Shown here in pieces: positions 36,012 through 48,053 of a stretch of DNA of 64,000 nucleotides. The stretch lies in NCBI GenBank assembly GCA_947623455.1, contig OX392527.1:63935115-63999114 (forward strand), in the 5' to 3' direction. The translations under genes and the position numbers were made by a program. How positions within the stretch are numbered: position 1 is the first letter of the stretch; every line of letters starts with the position of its first letter. The stretch comes from Mimachlamys varia. Lineage: Eukaryota; Mollusca; Bivalvia; Pectinida; Pectinidae. The notes below the pieces were generated by a model. It was not told the origin of the DNA. It ran no database searches and saw nothing but the letters and a program-made list of their open reading frames with translations.

Positions 36012-36248
36012 AAGCAGCAAGCATTATGGGTGGTCGGGTTGTGCAGATGATAGCCCACTTGCCTTTCACCAAGGCGGCCGGGGTTCGATTCCCCGACTGG
36101 GCGTGAAAAGGTAACGGGGTCTTCGGTTTCCTCCCATAATAAGACCCCTCGCGCGCTAATAGCCGGGCCAACAAGAGTGATTTATATAAGCTGGATAACT
36201 TGTTTCATAATTGTTGTAAAAGAAGTAAAGTTTATATTTTATATATAA
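36012..36248 (+). mobile_element. SINE with tRNA-Glu-like head, inserted in FB
   Basis: Head 'gatagcccacttgcctttca', B box 'gggttcgattccccgact' and tail 'aagtaaagtttatattttat'. It interrupts the FB arm, as does the copy at 45.4 kb. Confidence 0.8.
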
Positions 36249-36999
36249 TGTGGGGGTTTGCTTCTATGGCGAAAATAGCTGAATTAAGATAACTGTTATG
36301 TATGAAATTTAACATTATATTATGTACTAGGTGTCACAAATGTGGACTAATCTTTGACGATTATTATTTGAAAAAAACAAAAACTGTCAAAATATATTTG
36401 CTGCATATAGTACACTCAAGATAACTTCCCTCTATAAAAGAACGGCAAGTGTCGAACTTGGGGTCTTAGCAAATTAATGCTGCCAACAGAAAGTTAAGTT
36501 AAGTAAAAGCAGTGCCAAACTCGCGGTCTGCATACAATGTAGCATATGAAAACACTATACTACATAGAAAACAACTCTAAGCATCAGGCTCCTCTTTGTT
36601 GGTTCATTGTAGAAAATCGGATAGTCAAACTAAAACGTAAGATTTACGCGTTTTTATCTGTGTCCCCTTTTTGTTTTGTCAATAACGTCGAAGTCGGTCC
36701 AAACGGAGTTTAAAAGCGCGAAAAACTAGAGAAAAAATACACTGACCAAGTTCCAATTCAAACGGATATTGAAAACAAAGACATTATCATTCTCAAAATC
36801 CATAAAAAACAATACCCGAGAAGAAATTTTCTTCAAATTGGAATCCTGTGTCCAGTATGTTATTACTCGTCACCAGGTCAAGTCTCAGTTCAATCGGATA
36901 TCAATAGTGCTGCAAAAAGTGCATTTTAATACAAATTATTCTAAAATTCCATATGCTTTAACCCCAAAATACCAGAACATGTAAAATTAAGGTTGTGTA

Positions 37000-37160
37000 T
37001 GATGCAGTTTATTTCATTTTTTCGGCATACTCTATCTATTACTAAATTTAAAAGGTGCAGCATATGTGTGTGTTACGTCATCTTTAAAAGGTGAACAATG
37101 TGTGTGTGTTACGTCATCTTTAAAAGGTGCAGCATGTGTGTGTGTGTGTGTTACGTCATC
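37000..37160 (+). mobile_element. HH element 3' part starting at the cleavage site
   Basis: Homology to the HH family starts at 'tgatgcagtttatttc', the first base predicted after hammerhead cleavage (the preceding 'tgta' is also shared). The 3' terminal block 'aaaggtgcagcat...gtgtgttacgtcatc' is present three times in a row (to about 37082, 37120 and 37160). Confidence 0.8.
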
Positions 37161-37984
37161 CTCAATATGATCGTATGATCAAAGCAATACAGATTTAGTT
37201 CAGGCAGATAGCAATAACACCGTATAAAGGTGGTCTTCAACGCAAATAATGACGGGGTTTCGGCCGCCACAGATAGAAAACAATAATTTGGTCTATCGTC
37301 GATGACGAATCGAAAGTCTTCTTTGATTATAAACGATGAACAGGTACACTCCATCTCAAATCATTCATATCGTATCATTGTCATGCAGATGTACATATAT
37401 ATCCAACCATAATCTAATATCACGAGGCTGTTTCTAAGTTTCATGCACAATTTCCACTATAGTTTGCAATTGTCCTTGATATTTAGAATTGTTTTAACTG
37501 AAAGTGATATACATGCCTGAATAATCCGTTAATTAGAATACATGTAGGTTTCCCAAGAGGAACCAAAAACTCATCGCAGACATCTCAATGTTTAAATGTT
37601 ACATTGCTACACTGTGTTGACTGTTAACTTTAACCGTAACATTGAAATCATTCACACCAAAAGCAACCCCAGAGATCTTGTTGTAAACACATTCTTTTTC
37701 ACTTTGTCTTTTTTATAGTTGGTTATAATTCATTTACCAATACATGCGTCTGTGTGTTGTCAGGGGATTGTCTAGCTCAACTACATGTACCGACAACAGT
37801 AAAAACCTATGTTTTTTCTCCTTTATTTGATATTTTAACAGAAATGTATATATATGATTTCATTATCAAGGGCATTCTTTTCAAATTCGTTCTATTATTT
37901 TTACATTCTCTTTATGCGACAAAAACTTGCTTTCAGTGAGAGATAGGCAATATATATTTGTATGATATGAATGTTTCCCTGCTT

Positions 37985-38500
37985 CTCCAACATATGGTGT
38001 TTACATGTGGCAGTTGATTCGTTATTCTAGGGCTTGCTCTTAGTATCGTGATTTTTGTAATCGATGTCGACTGCTGACAAACAAACTAACAACACAGGGA
38101 TTTGAGATATGCAAATTGATCAGAACTATGAGCAAGTTTTATGGTCGCCATCTTTGTCTCATTGAGAAATATTCTGTATCTTTAAGTGATATGAAGGTAG
38201 ACGTTTTTGAGAATGCTCATTAGTGTGTTTACTTGTTGTGATTGACAATGATACTCGGTTCTCATTTTGAGAACTTGATGTTTCCTTGGATGTGACAGAG
38301 ATTTACATGGCGGGTGTTGTCGATGAAGCGGAAGACGCTTACTCTTCCTGAACACCTGGTCTTATTCCCTTGTACTTTTACAAGGGTATCCATGTATAAA
38401 TCTTTCCTTTGTTCATATTTTGCCCCTGGTTTAATCGATTTTGAGTTTGGATTATGATTTTATCAACGCTTCTGTATTCGCCTATTTTTTATTTGCAAAT
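37985..38500 (-). mobile_element. FB half-element (centre plus one complete arm)
   Basis: Runs in minus sense from the terminal 'caacgcttctgtattcg' inward through the full arm to the centre ('tattctagggcttgctctta', 'atggtgtttacatgtggc'). The second arm is absent. Confidence 0.85.
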
Positions 38501-38522
38501 CTAGGATTGTATTATATGCTGT

Positions 38523-38790
38523 TTTTTTGTAAGAGATGCCCTGAATTTTACATAGGTCGAACTGGAAAATGAACTTCGTCAAAGAATGGAAGTTCATCGC
38601 CAACAAACCAAAACGGATAGTTTTCGTTATTTATTATTTAACTATCATTTCATGAGTGTTCCAATGATCAATTTATAGCTTTACCAATTTATTATATGCA
38701 TTCAGAAATAATATTGAAAGAGAAATAAAAGAGAGCATGTTTATTTAAATTCTAAAACTGGGCTTGAACGATCGAAATTTAGAACATCTT
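38523..38790 (+). pseudogene. Penelope-like element GIY-YIG endonuclease fragment
   Basis: From 38528 the plus strand reads C-K-R-C-P-E-F-Y-I-G-R-T-G, then after one extra base (at about 38567) N-E-L-R-Q-R-M-E-V-H-R-Q-Q. This matches the C-terminal GIY-YIG nuclease of Penelope-like retroelements: a C-x2-C pair before the YIG tyrosine, a downstream R and a conserved H-R. Further on, weak pieces such as R-E-I-K-E-S-M-F-I (near 38730) fit the end of such proteins, interrupted by a stop. The reverse transcriptase part is missing. Family knowledge: these elements often carry hammerhead ribozymes in their terminal repeats. The motif order makes the identification fairly secure; activity is excluded. 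Confidence 0.7.
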
Positions 38791-40249
38791 TTTTAAGCTT
38801 ATATTCAGACGAACCAGGTATTGAACTTTGAGTTAAGTTTTTACAATCATATGTTTTTAACGTACATTCTTGAAAAACACAAGCATTTGAAAATTTATTA
38901 TATGCTCCGTTTCTTTTTCCATGTATTTTATTGACGCATTCAACATAAGTACCTTCATGTAATCGTTTAAGACGTCACCAGTTCTAGACGTCCGTATTTA
39001 GGTGTACTTTTTATGACGTCATAATTTTTTGCGTCTTAAGTATGTGTACTTTTATAATGACGTCACAATAAAATTCAAATTGCCTTGAGAGCCCAAAGAT
39101 GGGCGAAAGCGCTAGCGAAAAGTACTCTTTTGTGTTTTTATATATCGTCACATGGACATTTAAATTTTCTTTGCTGTTATATATATAAACAACAAAAACT
39201 TAGACTGGAGAAGCCTGAGAAAAAGAAAGGCTATGCGTTTTTCTTGCGTTTTTTTTTTAAATTTTTATCAAATCAAGGATATATCATTACAATTTTATAT
39301 ATATATACATTGTATATGTTAAGCGCGTGTGGTATTATTCTTGTTTAATAGCATAACCAATAATACATCCTACCGCTTTTTTTAATATAATCCCCCCACC
39401 CAAGGGCAAGTGCTTAGGTATCGTTAGGATTGCGTTTGCGAATCAAATTTGAAAGAAAGATGGTAGGGCATCAGTAAAATCGTTGCGTGATCGAGATATA
39501 GAAAGTCAATTATGTTTCCCTCATATCCACGGTACTATATTATGATTTTTCTGAAGGGGTGTACTCGATTTACAGACACGTGGACCACTGTACCAAAATA
39601 TAGGAGGTTGTAAGGGAGATCAAATGACACAACACATGATTCAACAAAACCACTCCTAGATTAAAAATGGCACGATTTCTTCAAACCACCACTTCAAAGC
39701 ATCCTGCTATTTCAGATTTTGAAAATGACACGCATGTACCGGATACACCATGACGAATACTTCCGACAAGTGACATGCATGCCTACGTTCTCCCATCCAC
39801 GTCACGCGAAACGCAGCTGATAAAATTGCACTGTTTGAAATACCAACTCCTCAACTCACATTTGGTGATTCCCAAATCAATGCAATAACACATCGCATGG
39901 TTTAGCGTCAAGGCCATTTTCAGAATTTAAGCGCCAATATAATGTTGAGCTCTTTCATATTGCTAATATGATTTTTAGGTTTGCCAATTATTTTTAAAGT
40001 GCATTGGCACATTCCATTATTCGATGTCTTCGTCCACGTTTGAAAATCCCTGACAGGAAAGAAGGAAATGCGAAAGATAATACCATCGATTTTATTCTTT
40101 CGAACACATTTCCGACCTTATCCAGTCGACAAATGATTTCATCAATGTTTTCCGTTGTATTTTATTTCCTAAAACAGTGGCGTACAGTAGACTATTTTCT
40201 ATGCAGTTAAACGTACCAATTTCGAGTAACTGGGGGAGAACAATTGACC

Positions 40250-40378
40250 TAGGTACAGCATCTGGTTACGGCCAAACGTTAGTCTCGAACCTGCGATCAA
40301 GAGGTAAAGTGCTAATGGTAGTAGAATGTCTGATACCATTTCAACCTGACCCACCGCGGCCTAACATTCACAAAAACA
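40250..40378 (-). mobile_element. SINE head, Leu/Ser-like
   Basis: The reverse complement has 'ggccgcggtgggtcaggttg', 'cagacattctactaccatta' and the B-box-like 'cgcaggttcgagac'. The plus-strand frame 40177-40401 across it is not a gene. Confidence 0.55.
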
Positions 40379-40491
40379 AATGTAAAAATAAACATAGATA
40401 ATTCAAAAGTTTAAACAAGTGTATGAGATATAAACCACATCAGTAATACAGTTAAAAAAGTATAGCCATGTGAGATCTTTTGCTTTTAATT

Positions 40492-40640
40492 AAGGATTAA
40501 TTTGAATCTATTTTTTATGTGATGGAGGTATAACACCATAAACCGGAGTGTATTCTAAATAACCGCGAAGCGGCTTATGATGAGAGTACACTCCGGTTTT
40601 TGTGTTATAACCCCATAAAAATAGATTCAAGTTAATACTT
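40492..40640. mobile_element. ~150-bp imperfect palindrome with inner GC hairpin
   Basis: The left arm with 'tttgaatctatttttt' (40501-40516) and 'taaaccggagtgta' (40539-40552) is inverted on the right as 'tacactccggtttttgtg' (40587-40604) and 'aaaaatagattcaag' (40617-40631). Near the centre lies the small hairpin 'ccgcgaagcgg'. Arms are about 60 bp with several mismatches. Either a palindromic MITE or a structured RNA source. No flanking duplication was identified. Confidence 0.7.
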
Positions 40641-40884
40641 ATAATTTAATCTATAGCCTGCTAAAATTCTCTTTATTGATGGACGCTTTTCTCTTACAAA
40701 TTATTACCCTGCTGCATCAGCCAATCAAAAGCAATGCTATAAACGGCGACGTCATTTTGTAAGTCATGGACTGGTAACATAATTTTGTAAGCCAATGAAA
40801 ATGCTTGTTTTAAAAAAGATTAAGTTATATAAGCATATATCAAAATTAACAGATACTACAAGTATCAATAAACTAGTGAACAGA

Positions 40885-41135
40885 ATATTGATGACTCGGT
40901 TCTCACTTTGAGGACTTGATGTTTACTTGGATGTGGCGATGATTTACATGGCGGGTGTCGTCGATGGAGCAGAAGAGAATCACTCTGCAGGAATACGAGA
41001 CTTATTCTCTTGTACTTTTGCATGGGGTCTCCATGTAAATGTTCCCCTTTTGTTCATATTTTGCCCCTACTTTAATCAATTTTGAGTTCGGATTATATGG
41101 TTTTGTTGACGCTTCGATATTCTATTATTATTGTT
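40885..41135 (-). mobile_element. FB arm
   Basis: Minus-strand arm with 'gatgactcggttctcacttt', 'tttacatggcgggtgtcgtc' and the terminal 'ttgttgacgcttcgatattc'. Confidence 0.8.
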
Positions 41136-41547
41136 GTTAAGGAAACAGCGCGTTCAGTCATACAATATTTGAATGTTAATGGTTTTGCAAGCACATGCCG
41201 ATAGTGTTTGAAATATAGGCACGTATAATTAGGCCTATGAGACTGGATATTTTGCTGCAGGCAAGCAACATACCTTCCATTCAAATATTAAACGTTCTTG
41301 ATCTTTTTTTGATTAATTAATATTTTGACAGCTGTGCAGAAAGATAAATGGAACAAAATATATGACGCTCATCAAATTCCACATCCTGTTGCTCTTGAAA
41401 GTAAGGCTTAACTTTCGAGAGAAGGCATACACCTACATTTGACAATTTCGCACGTCCTAATTAGGGTATTTGTATGCGACCTTATGGTTAACCTCTAATC
41501 AACAACCATATTTGGAGGATGCACCTCCGTCTTTGTAAGAAAAATCC

Positions 41548-42130
41548 TAGAATACCAAAGCGTCAACAAAGATGACGTAACACAAACATATGCTGCACCT
41601 TTTCAATTTAGTAATAAATACAGCATGCCGAACAAAAATAATTAAACTGCATCATACAGCTGTTTCGTCCTCCTAGGACACTTCAGTGATGGTAGGGGCC
41701 AAAAGTTGGGAAGCAGAAGGGTCAGGTGAGTAAAACCCCATTAACTTATGAATTTAGAAGTAAAATTATACTAGTTCTGTATAATTTCGAATCGTGTACT
41801 ACGAAAATGTTTATATTTTTACAGTGCCCTTACTAAAATAGAATAAGTGCGGCTATACAAAACCATAATCCGAACTCAAAATACATTAACTAGACGAGAC
41901 CATTGTAAAAACAACAAGAGAATAAGAATAGATATCCAGGAAGAGAAAGCGTCTTCTGCTTCATCGAAGACACACATGCCATGTAAATCTATGTTAATTC
42001 AAGTAAATGTCATGGAATCAAAATGAGAACTGAGACATAATTCTCAATCACAACTTGCAGGTAACCTAATGATTATATTCAAAAACCTCAATCTTCTTAT
42101 CATGCAAGGATGTAAAATATTTCTCAATGT
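41548..42130 (+). mobile_element. FB arm split by an HH insertion
   Basis: The terminal 'agaataccaaagcgtcaacaaa' part ends at 41570. After the HH element the arm resumes at 41857 with 'acaaaaccataatccgaact' and continues to 'aaaatatttctcaatgtaaa'. Confidence 0.85.
41571..41856 (-). mobile_element. HH element, 5'-truncated, nested in FB
   Basis: Flanked by ACAAA (41566-41570 and 41857-41861), so removing the insert and one ACAAA restores the FB arm. In its own sense it starts at 'atagccgcac', missing about 80 bp of 5' sequence, and ends GTTACGTCATC. The ribozyme (41649-41692) keeps GAA, stem II and stem III but reads CTGAAGT in the core (A9 to U) with one stem I mismatch, so activity is doubtful. 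Confidence 0.9.
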
Positions 42131-42261
42131 AAAATACTATTGAGGCTTGTATGTTGGTGAGTATATATCCTTTCGGTGGCTTGGATATTGTGCCTACATT
42201 ATAGAACTCTCTCTGAAATATCGTTAACGTACTTAGTTTGGTGCACTCAATCTTTAACAAA

Positions 42262-42480
42262 AATTAGAGAATACCAAAGCGTCAACAAAACCATAATCCG
42301 AACTCAAAATCGATTAAACAAGGGGCAAAATAGGAACAGAGGAAAGATTTACATGGAAACTCTCGTAAAAGCACAAGAGAATAAGACCAAGTGTTCCGGG
42401 AGAGTAAGCGTCTTCTGTTTCATCGACGACACCCGCCATATAAATATTGGTCACATCCAAGTAAGCATCATAACGCAAAT
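42262..42480 (+). mobile_element. FB arm, outer part, well preserved
   Basis: From 'agagaataccaaagcgtcaa' to 'catccaagtaagcatcataa', close to the 23.6-kb copy. Confidence 0.85.
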
Positions 42481-43629
42481 TGATACATTGTAGAAAGAGA
42501 TAGGTTCAATGATGCACTGGCGCTTTGACGATAATTGCTGTACAAAGCAATACTGGTATACTTTTAATTTTTCCACTTTTTTTTTCAATTTTATTCAGAA
42601 CTTTTATTATTGCATTCGTAATTTGATGACTATTTACACAACAAAACAATTGAAGTAACAAAATAATTAAAATACAAGTCTATTGTTACAACAAAGACAA
42701 CAATTGTTTTTAGTTCACAAAGTTAAAGTGTTGACACGCACATCCTCCTCAGTTCTAATTACTGTTTAATAAATAAGCATGTCTTATTAATTAACTTTGT
42801 ATTATTTAATGTAAGTATGTTTGAAAATACTGAAACTGTTATTAGCGCAATCCTGATTTAGCGGAATGCTTTTAACGCAAACATCGTTGAAATAAGATCA
42901 TTGCTAAAATATATAGCATATGTTACTACATAATGTATGAAAAGGCACCAAATATAGCATTTTCCGTCCGTTCTTGCTAAACTGACACAGTACACAGACT
43001 CAGACACACCAAACAAAATCTCGACATTTTTTTTTTGTGACGGGCTAGAACAAACGCTCGCGCTGCGACGTGACTAAGTTAGTTAAAGTCGCATTCGATA
43101 CAGAACACGGAAAAAACAGTTGAAACGAGGATGGAATTGGAGGATATTTCCTGTCAACTCCAGGAAGTACATCACTTAATGTAGTGGGAAAACTGCATAT
43201 TTCTTCACTTTAAGTAATAAATCGATTGTTCCGCTGGGATTAACTGTTTTTTTTTTTTTTGCTATATTTGAGACGGAAAAAAGCAGCTGTATAGTCTGCG
43301 CGTTCGAGTACCGAACGTTTATGTAATTTTGTCCTCGTGTTTAAGCATGACTGTTAGAAACAACGTCGGCCAGATATTTCTAAAGCGAAATTTAAAAAAG
43401 GATCTCATTTCTACTGTAAGAGTCAGTGAATCAAAATAGAACTAAATTTGCATTACATACAGCATTGTGGCATGTCCTTTAATGCTGTTAAATAAACCTA
43501 ACTAAATCGCTGGCTCTGTCGCTATCGGTCGCATCAAAGCAAAAATACAAGACTTACTGCACAAAATTGCAATTGTCGGATATGCCTCTGAACTATTCAT
43601 TGAGTCCAGCTGGCTTTCAATATAAATTC

Positions 43630-43825
43630 GTGTAATTTTAACTCCTGACAGTCGAGATATGTCACATGTAATTATAGCTCCTGAAAGTGGAGATATGTCA
43701 CGTGTAACTATAGCTTGTGAAAGTCGAGATATGTCACATATACTTATAGTTCCTGAAAGTCGAGATATGTCATTTGTAATTATAGCTACTTAAAGTCGAG
43801 ATATGTCACGTGTAATATATCTTTA
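43630..43825 (+). repeat. 36-bp tandem repeat, about five copies
   Basis: 'gtcgagatatgtcacatgta' recurs at 43651, 43687, 43723, 43759 and 43795, an exact 36-bp period. Confidence 0.95.
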
Positions 43826-44094
43826 AATCTTGTTATTGTTGACGTTACCTCGGCGGGCGTGAAGGTGAACACATATGTGAGCTCTCAAACCAGCAACGCC
43901 CTTGACACTTTGTAATTATTTCGAAAACAACGTTATTGATCTCCAATTTTTTAAGTTAAATTTACTAATTTCAAGGATTTTATAAAGTTTGATTTAAATG
44001 TCTGATTTGATAAAACATGGGTAAATTCTTATAATGATAAAATAACAAAACTAAAGATTATGTACAATTAATATGAACGACAGGTGCTAGTTTG

Positions 44095-44162
44095 GTTTGA
44101 TTTTATTTTGCTTCACGCCAAATATTAATTAACAGCTAAAGCCATTTTGGACGTGCCTTGGT
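44095..44162 (-). mobile_element. SINE 3'-end fragment
   Basis: 'ttaacagctaaagccatttt' and 'ggacgtgccttgg' resemble the tail of the SINE family seen at 61.5 kb. Confidence 0.4.
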
Positions 44163-45175
44163 GTATATTTTGTATGCGTGCGTGTGTTTTGTATACATGT
44201 CTGTGTTGTGAATGCATTCGTGTGTTTTGTATGCGCAAGTATGTTTTGTATGTGTGCGGAGTGTTTGTTTATTTACTTTCCAGCGAAAGCGCGGATCTGA
44301 TGCCATTTCGAGTGCAACCACAGTGAAATACCTTACCGAAACCAGCTGGCATAGCATTTATCCCGGTCACAATATACTCACGACTGATTATCCCCTTGAT
44401 TTCATTATAGTTCATGCTTAATATGAAGCAGATACTTATAACTACCACTTTGAGGACCTTTGTATGCTCCGGTCTTGGGACATATTTCATTTGTTTCCCA
44501 CTCAGGTGGTTTTTAACACTTCATCGTATGTTAACTTATAGTAAACACTGCAATTGATTTATTTCCTATCAGAAATCGTGCTTCCAGTTCTTTTTATTAT
44601 AATTTTGAATTGGCGGTAAAAAAATCAAAGGCAGTTTAACATCTTCAGGTGCCATTATGCCCATTCTACCGACTTCCTGGTTTAAACAAGTTCCAACTAA
44701 AGCAGGACACCGATATCTAAGCAACACTTACGTTCTACTTAAACGAGTTATTTGATTTGATTTTTCTAAGATCAAACGTCTCATGAATAACCATAGAGGA
44801 AATTTACATGGAAATCTTGGGGAAAAGGGGGGAAATCAATATTGTTATAGACACTGATTGAAACTAGATTTGAAAGTTGAGAGCGATACCTCAAGTGTTG
44901 CATGTATACAATTGAAAAAAATCATTGATTCGATTTTATATAACACGGAACAGGGGTATTATCGATGGTTTTGAGGCGTATGACAAATAAGGCAAATACT
45001 TTCTACCAAAGTCTGCAATGCTAGCTATGGTACTAGAGCATTGATGTATGTGACATTACAGAACGAAATGGGTCATTTATATATGTGTCAAAAAATGCTG
45101 TAAATAGTATTTTATGTGTCATCAATGATTTAACGGTCATTCTCATTTGTCTACAATGACTTACATATTTTTATT
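44163..45175. other. No gene recognised
   Basis: A TG-rich degenerate stretch at about 44170-44265, then AT-rich sequence without support for exons. Confidence 0.4.
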
Positions 45176-45181
45176 AAATGT

Positions 45182-45444
45182 CACCAATTGCTTAAATAGC
45201 ATAGTTACATGTTACCAATGGCGTACAGGACAAAATATTGAGCATACCAAAGCGTCAATAAAATTATAATCCGAACTCAAAATCGATTAAACTAGAGACA
45301 GAATAGGAACAAAGGAAAGATTTCCATGGATATCTTCGTAAAAGTAAAAGGGAATAAGGCCAGGTGTTCCGGAAGAGTAAGTGTCTTCTGCTTCATCGAC
45401 GAGACTCGCCATGATAATATTGATCACATCCAAGTAAGCATCAA
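45182..45444 (+). mobile_element. FB arm with upstream flank
   Basis: The flank 'caattgcttaaatagcatag' and 'caatggcgtacaggacaaaa' is the same as at 35.8 kb, followed by the FB arm to 'catccaagtaagcatcaa', where a SINE interrupts it. Confidence 0.85.
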
Positions 45445-45671
45445 ACAGCTAGCATTATGGGTGGTCGGGTGGTGCAGTGGATAGCCCCCTTGCCTTTCAC
45501 CAAGGCGACCGGGGTTCGATTCCCCGACTGGACGTGAAAAGGTGTTTGGGTCTCCGGTTTCCTCATACAATAGGACCCCTCGAGCGCTAATACTCGGGCC
45601 AACACTAAGAGTGATTTATGTAAGTTGGATAGCTCGTTTCATAATTGTTTTAAAATAAATAAAGTTTATAT
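45445..45671 (+). mobile_element. SINE with tRNA-Glu-like head and 13-bp target duplication
   Basis: The 13-bp sequence AAGTAAGCATCAA flanks it at 45432-45444 and 45672-45684, fixing a 227-bp insert. Head 'ggtggtgcagtggatagc', B box 'gggttcgattccccgact', body 'ctccggtttcctcataca', tail 'aataaataaagtttatat'. The long direct repeats fit LINE-driven insertion. Confidence 0.9.
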
Positions 45672-45684
45672 AAGTAAGCATCAA

Positions 45685-47150
45685 TGTAACATGTCAACAA
45701 TTGCTAAGAGCATTGTTACATGGTACCGATGGCGTACAGAACAATGTAGCATGTCAACAGTGGCTTATAACAGATATTAGAGATCAAAGTTACGTGAAAA
45801 CTATACTATACAGATCATTTTAATTGGTCAACAACAGTCAATACCGGATTGTAGTGTGTTTATATTGTCTTGTGTGTTATATCTACAAGTTCATCGTGAC
45901 ATATTGATAATTAATTTCAACAAAGACAGCCATTCTACCTGTCAAAAGGATTAATGGTGAATACTTATGACGTCAATCATATTTGGCATCAGATCTGATC
46001 AGTCTTCAAAAAAACAAACTAGCCATTCACCATTTTCAGCCAAATACCGTAAATATAAGGCAAACATTCTACTTTTGTTAGCTTATGAGGAGATATATGG
46101 AGCTGAGCACGAGTAAACGCCGACAACATAATTACAATACTGATGTAGACCATGGTGACATATACTTCAGAGTAACTTTAACTGCGCAATTATTAGTGCG
46201 ATCGAGTCATGTACATGTACCACATCAACAGGTGTTGCTTAATCAAACTGTCGTTCTAAAGTATGCAAATTAATGTTGTAACAGCTTATGTGATTAAAAT
46301 TTGTGATATTTAAATTTACGTTAGTGACACAATGCGATGCAATCTCATGTTGTTAAGGACATTACGTTATGGTGCGGTTTGATTGTTCGTGTAACCATGG
46401 AAACTAAAACCAGAATCTCGAGAATCAAATGATAGGGGACCAATTACGCATATAACACAACCACAACTTTCTAGAAAAGGGGTGAAAGGATGAAGAACAC
46501 ATACTCGGTAATACAAAGATTATCGTAGCCAATCAACAGTAATATGTATCTTATTAGATACATTCATAAATGATAATCTTGAGCTACTTCCTAATTTTGT
46601 CATATGAATGTCATAATTTTATCAATCCTTATACTGGAGCATGTGCTTAAAACTAAATTAAAAGAAAGAAATATTTGTGTCAAAGTCAAAGCAAGTTGAG
46701 ATTAAAATGCGATTATTTTGAAAATCTTAGAAACGCATTTCATATTTTGATGAAACAAAAAAAAATACCTTCGGAGCTTAAAGGGAAACCCTAATGAAGG
46801 TTTTGCCTTGATAAAAATAGGCAAAATAACAGATCAATATTTCCCCTTTCAACTATATTTTTATTTCTGATAAATATTCTTATTTTATACGATGGTTGAC
46901 TCTACTGGATAAGAAGAGATTGTTGATGTGACCTTGTAACTTAATATCATCCTGGCATGGTTTATAACAATATTTGCGTCAAAAACCAACTACGTAAACA
47001 ATAATTAAATGGTATTTGAAGTATTATACGAAATTGTATATGTAACTTCTCCCTTCTGTTTTGGTTTTTTCACATTTTGGAAAATTTTGGCTATAAATAC
47101 CACCAATGAAAACTAACAGGCAAAAGGTGTTTGATTTTGTTCAATTGAGA
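45685..47150. other. No gene recognised
   Basis: 45690-45770 repeats pieces of the flank seen before the 45.2-kb FB arm ('atggcgtacagaacaatg'). The rest is AT-rich with no exon I can support. Confidence 0.4.
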
Positions 47151-47154
47151 GCTT

Positions 47155-47372
47155 TGGGGCGTGGTGGCAAAGTGGTTTGATAATTTGCTAACACTAGCCC
47201 TCCATCTTTTGGTCGCTGGTCGGAGGTCTTTGTGGGACAATCACCATGTATTATATGGCTGGACATTTTTTCTCCGGGAACCCCGTCTTTCCTACACCAA
47301 CCAAAACTTGGCACGTTCAAACTGACCCTGGCTGCTAAACGGACGTAACATACAAACAAACCAAGACATTTT
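47155..47372 (+). mobile_element. SINE, Leu/Ser-head family, diverged
   Basis: 'gcgtggtggcaaagtggttt' (A-box-like), 'ctaacactagccctccatct', 'tctttcctacaccaaccaaa' and the tail 'acatacaaacaaacc'. Confidence 0.65.
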
Positions 47373-47979
47373 GTTTCACCGTCAGAATTTTGCACATATG
47401 TTCATCCTTTTTTGGTATATCTATCAATTTAAAGGGGCTATAGAAAGACAGTGTTGCGAGCGAAAATTGCATCCACACGTATTGTAGAATATTACACGAC
47501 ATTTACGGTATAATATTTGACCCGCCTGAAAGTTGGAGAACCAACGAGAAGGAACAAATTGTATGTGTTTATATATGATACCGCTGTTCTGCTGGAGGAG
47601 AAACAATTCCCCTAATGCAATTTCACCTGCTCGTAAAACATTCATGTTTTGTTTTCATAGATGGAAATAGACCTTTAATAGAATCAAACGGCTATTAGGA
47701 ACGTTACGCCGCTTTGATGCCATGGTAATGAGACAGGATGTTTCTCGCCTGACAGATATCCCAGAACTGCTGTGCTGCAATACAATCTTACCTCATTCTC
47801 TGAAATCAACTGAATTCGCGTAAGTGACGAAGAATTAAAAATGCATTATCTACCTTTCCAAACATAATCGTCAGCTAACCACCTGTCGCAAAACTGTATA
47901 GCTTAAACTTGTCCTTAGTATTGACTTGGAGTAGTATGCATTATATACATGTATGATTTAACATTCCCACGTTTACAGA

Positions 47980-48053
47980 TGTATTTCAAACAAAAAATAC
48001 TCGGGTATTTCAAACAAGAAATACTCGGGTATTTCAAACAAGAAATACTCGGT
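47980..48053 (+). repeat. 24-bp tandem repeat, three copies
   Basis: The unit 'gtatttcaaacaagaaatac' plus 'tcgg' repeats three times. Each unit contains the small inverted pair gtatttc/gaaatac. Confidence 0.95.

Noticed and set aside
40177..40401. 74-residue open frame
   Set aside because: It overlaps an antisense SINE head.
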